Below, in pieces: positions 1 to 5,859 of a DNA stretch of 8,253 bases. Every line of letters begins with the position of its first letter. Positions within the stretch are counted from its first letter, which is position 1. The translations under genes were made by a program, and so were the position numbers. The notes beneath the pieces were generated by a model. The model did not search any database. It was not told the origin of the DNA and saw only the letters and a program-made list of their open reading frames with translations. This DNA is from Paracoccaceae bacterium (GTDB taxonomy: Bacteria; Pseudomonadota; Alphaproteobacteria; Rhodobacterales; Rhodobacteraceae): assembly GCA_013214715.1 (NCBI GenBank), contig JABSSB010000187.1, positions 1 to 8,253 of the forward strand. The letters run 5' to 3'.

Positions 1-48
1 CGACAGGCGCCGCAGATTAAGGAGCCGCATAGCTTAGACCATGTGAGA

Positions 49-69
49 CACCCGGCCGATCACCGGGTG
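49..69. terminator. Hairpin in the left intergenic region, possible terminator
   Basis: Arms CACCCGG (49-55) and CCGGGTG (63-69) pair perfectly over 7 bases around a 7-base loop. No T-run follows on the + strand and no A-run precedes it. Stop codons at 18-20 and 35-37 on the + strand mean that a gene entering from the left could end just before this hairpin, which would then be its transcript end. That upstream gene lies outside the window, so the terminator role is inference only. Confidence 0.25.
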
Positions 70-101
70 GGACCACGTGCAGCCCCGCGGCTTCTACTTC
101 C

Positions 102-130
102 GCAGGGTGGGCCATTTGTGCCCATCCTGC
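102..130. repeat. Inverted repeat, 11-bp stem, REP-like
   Basis: GCAGGGTGGGC (102-112) pairs with GCCCATCCTGC (120-130) over 11 positions, ten Watson-Crick and one G-T, around a 7-base loop. Its outer arm resembles the start of the larger palindrome 30 bases further on, since both begin with a GC(G)YAGGG-type run. The segment GCCATTTG also recurs at 111-118 and 153-160. It lies in non-coding DNA. It may belong to the same family of dispersed palindromic repeats, but copy number cannot be judged from one window. Confidence 0.5.
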
Positions 131-159
131 CCCCAATCCTGTCCGAAGGTCAGCCATTT

Positions 160-219
160 GCGTAGGGCTGGGTTTACCCCGCCGCTACCCGGACCGGCGG
201 GGTAAACCCCGCCCTACGC
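160..219. repeat. Long nested palindrome, REPIN/BIME-like element
   Basis: Two 25-base arms (160-184 and 195-219) are reverse complements with a single mismatch (T169 against C210), separated by a 10-base loop. Each arm is itself palindromic. GGCGGGG-TAAA-CCCCGCC (196-213) makes a perfect 7-bp stem, and 166-183 makes the same stem with one mismatch. The DNA or RNA could therefore fold as one long hairpin or as two small adjacent ones, the arrangement seen in REP doublets (BIMEs/REPINs). It sits 20 bases beyond the stop of the leftward glutathione S-transferase gene. It may end or stabilise that transcript, although no T-run follows. Confidence 0.75.
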
Positions 220-238
220 TGGCATTGACTAAGGTGCG

Positions 239-850
239 TCAATCGCCGCCCGCTGCTTGAAGGGCCCGTTGAAACGCGGGCCTTGAGCGCATCTCGGCCA
301 CGAAGGCGGCCAGTTTGGGAAACTCCTCCTCCCGCCCCAGCCGTGTCACAACGCCTGCCGGGAAGATGAGCATGATATCGGCGGCCGAGAGCTGGTCCAT
401 TACGAAATGACCCGATGGGCGCAGCCCATCCTCCATCAGCTGGAAATGACTGGTCAGTTCCGACTGGATCCGCGGCTGCAAGGGCGCACCGGCCTCCCCC
501 AACAGCCCGACATAGAGGTTCAGCAGGATCGGTGTCATGGCCGAACCTTCGGCGAAATGGATCCATTCGAGATGGCGCAGATAGGCTTCGCTGCCCGCCT
601 CTGGCACCAGATCCGGCCCGTGCCGGGCGCAGATCGCCTCGACGATGGCGCCGGATTCAGCAATACGCGCGCCCTCCATTTCCAGCACGGGCGATTTTCC
701 CAGCGGGTGAATGGCCTTCAACGCCTCGGGCGCCAGACGGGTTTTCGGATCCCGCTCGTAGCGGATCACCTCATAGTCCAGCCCCAACTCCTCCAGGAGC
801 CAGATCACCCGCAGAGAGCGGGACTGATTCAGGTGATGAATGCGGATCAT
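239..850 (-). CDS. Glutathione S-transferase family protein
   Basis: A 203-residue cytosolic enzyme, the usual length for this family, expected to join glutathione to electrophilic substrates. The N-terminal thioredoxin-fold domain (about 1-78) shows NQSRSLRVIWLLEELGL, where S11 is a candidate glutathione-activating residue. It also has the cis-proline segment GKSPVLE (P54) and the glutathione-binding pair E65-S66 in ESGAIVEAI. The helical C-terminal domain (about 88-195) carries the N-capping box SAAD (155-158) in LSAADIML. The start at 850 is preferred because GGGAGG lies 7 bases upstream; an ATG at 865 in frame would consume that site. The start overlaps the stop of the upstream hydrolase gene (ATGA, 850-847), so the two are probably co-transcribed and translationally coupled. 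Class within the family and true substrate are not readable from the sequence. Confidence 0.93.
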   Translation of the reverse strand: MIRIHHLNQSRSLRVIWLLEELGLDYEVIRYERDPKTRLAPEALKAIHPLGKSPVLEMEGARIAESGAIVEAICARHGPDLVPEAGSEAYLRHLEWIHFAEGSAMTPILLNLYVGLLGEAGAPLQPRIQSELTSHFQLMEDGLRPSGHFVMDQLSAADIMLIFPAGVVTRLGREEEFPKLAAFVAEMRSRPAFQRALQAAGGD

Positions 851-1728
851 GACAATGCCTCCCATGACAAAATGGCCTGTGCGACGGCGTCGGGCTTTTG
901 GTGGATTAGCCAGTGATCGGTGTCCGGCACGGTGACCCGCGTCAGATCGGGGGCAAAGGCCTCTAGCCCTTCGGTGGTCTCTGGCAACAGCGCCGTGTCC
1001 CCCGGCCCCCAGAGCAGCAGATGCGGACAGCGAATGCGCAGCCGGTCCAGATCCATCTGCGGCATCTCAATCGGCGCGCCCGGCTTGGCAATCTGCATAG
1101 GCGAGGCCCGATACCAGTTGGTCATCGTCTCCAGGCGCCCACCGCCATGGGACCAGGCGGTTTTATAGGCGTCCAGCCGCGCGCCTTGCAGCCAGCCCAG
1201 ATCCATCTTGGCCGAAAACAGCGCCATCAGCCCGGCATAGTCTTCAGCTCCAAGCCTGTCGTGGCTGTCGGGGCGGCGCAGGTAGTCCATATATTGCGAG
1301 GCCTCCGATTGCGCGCCGCCTGCGGCCAAGGCGCGTTGAAACGGGACCGGATGCACGCCATTGGCGATGATCAGGCGGTCAACCTGCGGGGCGGCAAACA
1401 TCGCCAGCCCATAGGCCACCGCCGCGCCCCAATCATGGCCGAACACGGTCACCGGCCCGCGCCCCAGATGGGTGATCAGCGCCGACATGTCCCCCACCAG
1501 TTTCGAGCCGGTATACTCCGCCACCCCGCTTGGTGACCAGCTTTGTCCAAAGCCACGCTGATCTGGCGCAACGCAGTGAAAATGCTGAGCCAATAGCGGC
1601 GCGATATCTTCCCAGGCGCCGGAAAACTCGGGAAACCCATGCAAGAGCAATAAAACCGGCAACTCCGGATCGCCCCAGCGGCGTAAAAAGAATGGCTGCC
1701 CGTTCAGCAAGACGGTCTCTGTCTGCAT
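847..1728 (-). CDS. Alpha/beta-fold hydrolase, epoxide hydrolase-like
   Basis: A 293-residue alpha/beta hydrolase without a signal peptide. The oxyanion-hole motif HGFPEFSGAW is at 30-39. The nucleophile elbow GHDWGA is at 97-102, with aspartate D99 as nucleophile rather than serine. The acid is probably D244 in GPGDTAL and the base H272 in DTDHWLIHQKPD. An Asp nucleophile together with the cap-domain NWYR (Y206) is characteristic of soluble epoxide hydrolases, which open epoxides to diols through an ester intermediate. Haloalkane or haloacetate dehalogenases share the Asp-His-Asp triad and remain possible. An in-frame ATG at 1788 would add 20 residues, but the ATG at 1728 has GGGAGGGA just upstream and begins the usual first strand. 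It is first of a two-gene unit with the glutathione S-transferase, with a 4-base overlap. Confidence 0.92.
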   Translation of the reverse strand: MQTETVLLNGQPFFLRRWGDPELPVLLLLHGFPEFSGAWEDIAPLLAQHFHCVAPDQRGFGQSWSPSGVAEYTGSKLVGDMSALITHLGRGPVTVFGHDWGAAVAYGLAMFAAPQVDRLIIANGVHPVPFQRALAAGGAQSEASQYMDYLRRPDSHDRLGAEDYAGLMALFSAKMDLGWLQGARLDAYKTAWSHGGGRLETMTNWYRASPMQIAKPGAPIEMPQMDLDRLRIRCPHLLLWGPGDTALLPETTEGLEAFAPDLTRVTVPDTDHWLIHQKPDAVAQAILSWEALS

Positions 1729-1790
1729 AGCTGTCCCTCCCCAAGGCCCGATAGCAGCCTGCGCCAAACCTCGCCTCCCAGCAAGCATAA

Positions 1791-1828
1791 GCCTTGCCCT
1801 TGCCGAAGCGTCAGCCTAAGGGCGGGGC
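1791..1828 (+). promoter_or_regulatory. Hairpin over the MATE gene ribosome binding site
   Basis: Bases 1791-1801 (GCCTTGCCCTT) pair with 1818-1828 (AAGGGCGGGGC) over 11 positions, nine Watson-Crick and two G-T, with a 16-base loop. The right arm is the whole candidate ribosome binding region and ends at the base before ATG 1829. If transcription starts upstream of 1791, the folded leader would hide the ribosome binding site. Whether the transcript includes the left arm is unknown, because the entire divergent gap is only 100 bases. Confidence 0.35.
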
Positions 1829-3220
1829 ATGGCCACCCGCGTATCCTATAATATCCATGCCCGCGATCTGTTGGCATTGGGGCTGCCCCTTGTGGGGGGC
1901 AATGTCGCTCAGCAGATGATCGGGATCACCGACACGCTGATGCTGGGCTGGTATGATGTCGAAGCGCTGGCTGCTGTAGCTCTCGCGGGCAGCTATTTCT
2001 TTGTTCTGTATCTGTTGGGCTGTGGCTTTGGCTGGGCCGCCTCGCCTCTCGTTGCGGCGGCGCAGGCGGAAGACGATGAAATGACCATCCGGCGTGTCAC
2101 CCGAATGGCAATCTGGCTGTCACTGGTCTTTGTGCTGCTGACGGTGCCGCTGAACTGGCATTCGGCCACGGTTTTGGAATGGCTGGGTCAAAGCCCCGAC
2201 ATTGCCGCGCTGGCGCAGGACTATCTCCGCGTTCTGGCCCCGGCCATGCTGCCGATGCTGTTGTTCAACGTGATCAAAAGCTATCTGGCCGGGCTGGGCC
2301 GGACCAAGATCGTCTTTGCGATCACGCTGGCGGCGGTATTCATCAACGCTGCGGCCAATTACGCACTGATCTTTGGCTATTGGGGCTTCCCTGAACTGGG
2401 CGTGCGCGGCGCCGCGATCGCGTCAACCGTAACCCATAGCGCGATGCTGGCGGGTCTGCTGGCCTATGCGCTGCGAATTTATCCCCATCATCGGCTCTGG
2501 CAGCGCGTCTGGAAACCCGACTGGCTGATCCTCGACCGCGTGGGCAGGCTCGGCCTGCCCATTGGCATCGCAACCCTGGCCGAAAGCAGCATGTTCACGG
2601 CTTCTGCCCTGATGATGGGGTGGCTTGGCACCGTCCCGCTGGCGGCGCATGGGATTGTGGCGCAGGTGGCCAGCGCGGGCTTTATCCTGCATCTCGGCTT
2701 TGCCAGCGCGGCAACCGTACGTGCCGGGCGTGGCGTCGGTCTGCGGGACCGTGACTATGTCGCGCGCGGTGCGCGGGTGGCCATGATCCTTTCTCTGGCC
2801 ATCTCAGTGGTGACCGTCGCGCTTTATGTGTCCATGCCCGAACGGCTGGTGGGCCTGTTCCTCGCACAGGATGAGCCCCTGCGCGACGCGATCATCTCTT
2901 ATGGTGCTGTGCTGATCCTGATGGCGGCTGCGTTTCAGCTTGTCGATGGGTTGCAGGCGGTTATGGTCAGCCTCCTGCGAGGCTTGCAGGATACCGCCGT
3001 GCCAATGGTTCTGGCCGGATTCAGCTATTGGGGCATCGGCATGACCAGCTCTTACCTGCTCGGGTTTACGCTGGGCTGGGGCGGGATCGGGGTCTGGGCC
3101 GGGCTGACGCTGGGCCTGACCGCAGCGGCCCTGCTGCTTTCCTGGCGCTTCTGGCGCCATATGCTCAACCGCGTTGGCGTAAGCCCATCGACAGAACCCT
3201 CCTCGGCATCAGCGCGCTGA
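1829..3220 (+). CDS. MATE family multidrug efflux transporter (NorM-like)
   Basis: A 463-residue inner-membrane protein with about 12 hydrophobic segments, the standard MATE length. It has two repeated MatE halves (roughly 15-220 and 235-445). Such pumps expel cationic drugs, dyes or metabolites in exchange for Na+ or H+. Acidic residues line up with those implicated in ion coupling in Vibrio cholerae NorM: D35 in TDTLMLGW, E252 in ATLAESSMF and D373 in QLVDGLQAV. The family segments PMLLFNVIKSYLAGLGRTK (142-160) and SLLRGLQDTAVPM (381-393) are present. The last ~17 residues are Ser/Pro-rich and probably cytoplasmic. The start at 1829 follows AAGGGCGGGG closely. The gene diverges from the hydrolase/transferase pair across 100 bases. 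The substrate cannot be predicted; a toxic-compound role fits the neighbours but is inference. Confidence 0.95.
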   Translation: MATRVSYNIHARDLLALGLPLVGGNVAQQMIGITDTLMLGWYDVEALAAVALAGSYFFVLYLLGCGFGWAASPLVAAAQAEDDEMTIRRVTRMAIWLSLVFVLLTVPLNWHSATVLEWLGQSPDIAALAQDYLRVLAPAMLPMLLFNVIKSYLAGLGRTKIVFAITLAAVFINAAANYALIFGYWGFPELGVRGAAIASTVTHSAMLAGLLAYALRIYPHHRLWQRVWKPDWLILDRVGRLGLPIGIATLAESSMFTASALMMGWLGTVPLAAHGIVAQVASAGFILHLGFASAATVRAGRGVGLRDRDYVARGARVAMILSLAISVVTVALYVSMPERLVGLFLAQDEPLRDAIISYGAVLILMAAAFQLVDGLQAVMVSLLRGLQDTAVPMVLAGFSYWGIGMTSSYLLGFTLGWGGIGVWAGLTLGLTAAALLLSWRFWRHMLNRVGVSPSTEPSSASAR

Positions 3221-3241
3221 GGCGGCCTTTCTTCTTTTTCC
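3201..3241 (+). terminator. Probable Rho-independent terminator of the MATE gene
   Basis: CCTCGGC (3201-3207) pairs with GCTGAGG (3216-3222), seven pairs with one G-T, around an 8-base loop. It is followed after five bases by a T-rich run (3228-3241, TTTCTTCTTTTTCC). The stem overlaps the last codons and the stop of the MATE gene. The T-run is interrupted and set off from the stem, so strength is uncertain, but position and composition fit an intrinsic terminator. Confidence 0.4.
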
Positions 3242-3261
3242 AAATGCCCGCGCCGCAGGCC

Positions 3262-3326
3262 ACGCCCGGTACGGGCGTTCCGCGCCGCGCGACAGCGCGG
3301 CGCGCCTGGCCCAACCGGGGGCCAGG
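3262..3326. repeat. Cluster of three hairpins between convergent genes
   Basis: Three perfect inverted repeats lie almost end to end. The first has 7-bp arms (3262-3268 with 3272-3278) and a 3-base loop. The second has 10-bp arms CGCGCCGCGC (3281-3290) and GCGCGGCGCG (3295-3304) with the 4-base loop GACA. The third has 8-bp arms CCTGGCCC (3305-3312) and GGGCCAGG (3319-3326) with a 6-base loop. The cluster fills most of the 139-base gap between the MATE stop and the aminotransferase stop. Roles as a bidirectional transcript end, an mRNA-stabilising structure or a dispersed family repeat are all possible. Neither strand has a T-run directly after these stems. Confidence 0.65.
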
Positions 3327-3359
3327 ATCTCTGATCCGCAGCGCCTGGGCGGGAGAGTA

Positions 3360-4562
3360 TCAGCTCAGCGCAGCACAGAACCTCTGGATTCGGGTGCAGG
3401 CCTCTTTCAGCGCTGCGTCCGAGGTCGCATAGCTGACCCGGAAATTTGGGCTCAGGCCGAAAGCCGCCCCAAAGACAACGGCCACACCCTCATCTTCCAG
3501 CAGGGCAGTCGCAAAAACCTCATCATCGCGGATCACCACCCCATTTGGCGTGGTCTTGCCAATCAGCCCGGCGACGGACGGGTAGACATAAAACGCCCCA
3601 TCCGGCACCGGGCAGGTGATCCCGTCGATCTCTGACAGCATGCTCACAACCAGATCGCGACGGCGTTTGAAAGCCTCATTGTTGCTGGCGATGAAATCAT
3701 GCGAGCCGTTAAGCGCCTCGACCGCGGCCCATTGGCTGACCGAACAGGGGTTCGAGGTCGACTGGCTCTGCACCTTGCGCATCGCAGCAATCAGCTCCAC
3801 CGGACCGGCAGCATAGCCGATGCGCCAGCCGGTCATCGCATAGGCCTTCGACACGCCGTTGCAGGTCAGCGTGCGGTCATAAAGACCCGGCTCCACCTGT
3901 GCGGGCGTGCAGAACTGGAACCCGTCATAGGCCAGATGCTCATACATATCATCCGTCATAACCCAGACCTGCGGGTGACGCATCAACACATCCGTCAGCC
4001 CCTTCAACTCGTCCCAGCTATAGCCCGCTCCGGTCGGGTTCGACGGAGAGTTGAAGATCAGCCACTTTGTCTTCGGCGTGATCGCGGCCTCAAGCTGTTC
4101 GGGCGTGATCTTGAACGCGGTCTCAAGGCTGGCCTCGATGGCGACCGGCTCCCCCCCGGCCAGGCGCACCATGTCGGGATAGCTCACCCAATAAGGCGCG
4201 GGGATGATCACCTCATCGCCCGGGTTCAGCGTCGCCATCAGCGCGTTATAGAGGATCTGCTTGCCGCCTGTGCCAACGCTTACCTGCTCGGGCACATAGG
4301 TCAGCCCGTTGTCGCGGGCGAATTTGGCGCAGATCGCCTCCTTCAACTCAGGGATGCCATCGACGGCCGTGTATTTCGTCTTGCCAGCATCGATCGCGGC
4401 CTTCGCGGCGGCTTTGATATGCGCGGGCGTGTCGAAATCTGGCTCGCCGGCGCCAAGGCCGATCACATCGCGCCCAGCGGCCTTCAGCTCGCGCGCCTTG
4501 TTGGTGACAGCAATCGTCGGAGACGGTTTGACGCGGGACAATGTCGCAGAGAGGAAACTCAT
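3360..4562 (-). CDS. aatA: Aspartate aminotransferase (class I/II fold, PLP-dependent)
   Basis: A 400-residue cytosolic enzyme of the class I aminotransferase family, in the Ib group typified by Thermus and Sinorhizobium meliloti AatA. It interconverts aspartate plus 2-oxoglutarate with oxaloacetate plus glutamate. Visible landmarks are GAGEPDFDTP (37-46), YTAVDGIPELKEAI (64-77), GGKQILYNA (99-107), NPTG with N175, D204 and Y207 in TDDMYEHL, the PLP lysine K239 in SKAYAMTGWRIGY with phosphate-binding R247, and the substrate-carboxylate arginine R375 in NFRVSYA. An upstream in-frame extension to 4727 is rejected: it has no family resemblance, and the ATG at 4562 has GAGG about 8 bases upstream. 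Some group Ib members also transaminate prephenate, so aromatic amino acid synthesis is a possible extra role. The symbol follows the S. meliloti homologue and is tentative. The gene diverges from the XRE regulator across 74 bases. Confidence 0.94.
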   Translation of the reverse strand: MSFLSATLSRVKPSPTIAVTNKARELKAAGRDVIGLGAGEPDFDTPAHIKAAAKAAIDAGKTKYTAVDGIPELKEAICAKFARDNGLTYVPEQVSVGTGGKQILYNALMATLNPGDEVIIPAPYWVSYPDMVRLAGGEPVAIEASLETAFKITPEQLEAAITPKTKWLIFNSPSNPTGAGYSWDELKGLTDVLMRHPQVWVMTDDMYEHLAYDGFQFCTPAQVEPGLYDRTLTCNGVSKAYAMTGWRIGYAAGPVELIAAMRKVQSQSTSNPCSVSQWAAVEALNGSHDFIASNNEAFKRRRDLVVSMLSEIDGITCPVPDGAFYVYPSVAGLIGKTTPNGVVIRDDEVFATALLEDEGVAVVFGAAFGLSPNFRVSYATSDAALKEACTRIQRFCAALS

Positions 4563-4636
4563 GGCAGACCTCGGTTTGTATGTTGGGCTTGCCTGTCTTA
4601 GGATGCAGGCGCAGCATGAGCAAGCGAGGACGCAAC

Positions 4637-5032
4637 ATGGATGACGCGCATCAGGACTGGTTCGGCCCCGAAACCGCGACATTTGGCGACCGTCTGGCCG
4701 GTGCGCGCGATGCCGCTGGCATGACACAGGCGCAACTGGCCCGGCGTATTGGCGTCAAAAAAGCCACGTTGGTTGGCTGGGAAGAAGATCTGTCCGAGCC
4801 GCGCGCCAATCGGCTGTCAATGCTGGCCGGCGTTCTGAATGTCTCGATTATGTGGTTGCTGACCGGCGAAGGCGATGGTGCCGCCCTGCCCGAGGAGGAA
4901 CCCGACATGCCTGAGGGCATGGACACCATCCTCGCCGAGCTGCGGCAATTGCGAGCCGAACTGCGCGGCGTCACCGACCGCGCCGCTCGCACCGAAAAAA
5001 AGCTGCGCAAACTGATGGAGGGCAGCGCATGA
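4637..5032 (+). CDS. XRE-family helix-turn-helix regulator with C-terminal coiled coil
   Basis: A 131-residue cytoplasmic DNA-binding protein. A Cro/C1-type HTH domain spans about 16-76. It starts FGDRLAGARDAAGMTQAQLA, with the turn and recognition helix in IGVKKATLVGWEED (38-51), and ends SIMWLLTGEGDG, a common way for single-HTH XRE proteins to close. An acidic linker follows (84-95), then a predicted amphipathic or coiled-coil helix (about 96-127, ILAELRQLRAELRG onward) suited to oligomerisation. The ATG at 4637 is chosen because AGCGAGGA lies 6 bases upstream; the longer reading from 4541 runs into the opposing aminotransferase gene and lacks the family start. Its stop overlaps the sdhE start (ATGA 5029-5032), implying one transcript with coupled translation. 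The target is unknown; autoregulation or control of the divergent aminotransferase gene is possible. Confidence 0.9.
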   Translation: MDDAHQDWFGPETATFGDRLAGARDAAGMTQAQLARRIGVKKATLVGWEEDLSEPRANRLSMLAGVLNVSIMWLLTGEGDGAALPEEEPDMPEGMDTILAELRQLRAELRGVTDRAARTEKKLRKLMEGSA

Positions 5033-5286
5033 GCGAGCCGCGTGAGCTCACGATCAAACGCCTGACCATGCGGTCGATGCGGCGAGGGATCAAAGAGATG
5101 GACCTGATCCTTCAGGCCTTTGCCGAGCGGCGTCTGGACGCGATGAGCAGCGAGGAATTGGCCCTTTATGATCAGCTGCTGTCCGAGAATGACCAGGACC
5201 TGTATCAATGGGTCACCGGACAGGCAGCGCCGCCTGCACCCTTGTCCAATCTGATCCAGGATATCTCTGTCACATTCCAGCAGTGA
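5029..5286 (+). CDS. sdhE: FAD assembly factor SdhE (succinate dehydrogenase assembly factor 2)
   Basis: An 85-residue soluble protein of the SdhE/Sdh5 (YgfY, DUF339) family, which promotes covalent attachment of FAD to the flavoprotein subunit of succinate dehydrogenase (and fumarate reductase in some bacteria). The diagnostic RGxxE motif is seen as R19-G20-I-K-E23 inside RSMRRGIKEMDLIL. The remaining helices fit the small five-helix fold: LQAFAERRLDAMSSEELALY, then LLSENDQDLYQWVTGQ with the conserved D-LY-W pattern. Length matches the family (about 80-100). It is translated from an ATG that overlaps the stop of the XRE regulator gene. No sdhCDAB genes are in the window, so the complex it serves is encoded elsewhere. 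Confidence 0.93.
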   Translation: MSEPRELTIKRLTMRSMRRGIKEMDLILQAFAERRLDAMSSEELALYDQLLSENDQDLYQWVTGQAAPPAPLSNLIQDISVTFQQ

Positions 5287-5304
5287 CAGGCCTGTGCGGC
5301 TTAA

Positions 5305-5316
5305 CCGAATATTCGG
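5305..5316. promoter_or_regulatory. Palindromic operator candidate upstream of the MarR gene
   Basis: CCGAATATTCGG is a perfect 12-base palindrome without a loop, the geometry expected for a dimeric winged-helix protein. It lies 46 bases before the MarR-family start, in the 75-base gap after sdhE. A weak sigma70-like pair, TTGGGA (5319-5324) and TAATAG (5342-5347) with 17-base spacing, lies just downstream. The palindrome would therefore sit beside the -35 box. That promoter would place the transcript start very near the ribosome binding site, so its exact position is doubtful. Autoregulation is inference. Confidence 0.35.
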
Positions 5317-5361
5317 GTTTGGGATGCTATTGCTGACTTTGTAATAGTGTTGGAGTCGCAA

Positions 5362-5859
5362 ATGAGCATGGAGAAGCCGATCACCACCGGTGAATCCGAC
5401 GGGTTCATGGTAGGCTATCTGGAGGCGCTGGCCCTTGTGGAACGGTTGCACCGGTTGCTGCTGGACGTGATCAAGGATGAGTTTGAACGTGTTGGCGTTC
5501 TTGAGATTAACGCTGTACAGGCGTTGCTATTGTTCAATATCGGGGACAATGAAGTCACCGCCGGCGAGTTGAAAAGCCGTGGATATTATCAAGGCAGCAA
5601 TGTCAGCTATAACCTGAAAAAGCTGGTCGAGATGGGCTATATGCATCATCAACGCTGCGATATCGACCGCCGCTCGGTTCGGGTGCGGTTGACCGATGAA
5701 GGTCAGACGATTCGCAAGATCGTGGCCGAGCTTTTTGCCCGACATGCCGATGGTCTGTCCGAAAGCGGTGCGCTGGGTCCGGGCGATATGGCGGAAATCA
5801 CCTCGTCGCTGCGCCGGGTTGAGCGGTATTGGACCGAACAGATCCGGTATATTTACTGA
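5362..5859 (+). CDS. MarR-family winged-helix transcriptional regulator (LdtR-like)
   Basis: A 165-residue cytoplasmic regulator of MarR architecture: a helical dimerisation part (about 14-45), a winged HTH (about 48-113) and a C-terminal dimerisation helix (about 114-162). The recognition helix region is YYQGSNVSYNLKKLVEMGY (75-93) and the wing is CDIDRRSVRVRLTDEG (99-114), with the usual MarR D-R-R-V/L-T-xxG pattern. The GSNVSYNLKKLVEMGY style recalls LdtR, an alphaproteobacterial MarR protein described as a regulator of an L,D-transpeptidase gene and osmotic tolerance in Liberibacter; this match is from memory and moderate. No such transpeptidase gene is nearby. The start is ATG 5362, with GGAG 6 bases upstream; GTG 5347 and ATG 5368 are in-frame alternatives. 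Its 3' end overlaps the opposing DUF1194 gene by 7 bases. Confidence 0.9.
   Translation: MSMEKPITTGESDGFMVGYLEALALVERLHRLLLDVIKDEFERVGVLEINAVQALLLFNIGDNEVTAGELKSRGYYQGSNVSYNLKKLVEMGYMHHQRCDIDRRSVRVRLTDEGQTIRKIVAELFARHADGLSESGALGPGDMAEITSSLRRVERYWTEQIRYIY

Noticed and set aside
35..44. TAGACCATGT at 35-44 repeated in inverse orientation at 8038-8047
   Set aside because: A 10-base match is expected many times by chance within 8 kb, and the flanking bases do not extend it.
1..162. A stop-free + strand frame from the left edge to the TAG at 160-162
   Set aside because: It runs through two palindromic hairpins, is Pro-rich without any recognisable motif, and could be chance in GC-rich DNA. Two other frames have earlier stops equally able to be a real gene end.
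3699..4601. A 300-codon rightward open frame opposite the aminotransferase gene
   Set aside because: It is a shadow of a well-matched PLP enzyme on the other strand. Its translation is Arg/Gly/His-rich without any domain, as expected from antisense of GC-rich codons.
4541..4636. Upstream extension of the XRE regulator by 32 codons
   Set aside because: The extension overlaps the start of the opposing aminotransferase gene and lacks a ribosome site, whereas ATG 4637 has a good one and begins just ahead of the HTH domain.
5286..5295. Perfect 10-base palindrome ACAGGCCTGT just after sdhE
   Set aside because: It has no loop, so it cannot form a useful RNA hairpin, and no T-run follows. Its length is unremarkable for chance.
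4651..5451. A 266-codon leftward open frame spanning the XRE, sdhE and early MarR genes
   Set aside because: It lies opposite three recognised genes, shows no family motif and has no ribosome site. Low stop frequency on the antisense strand explains it.
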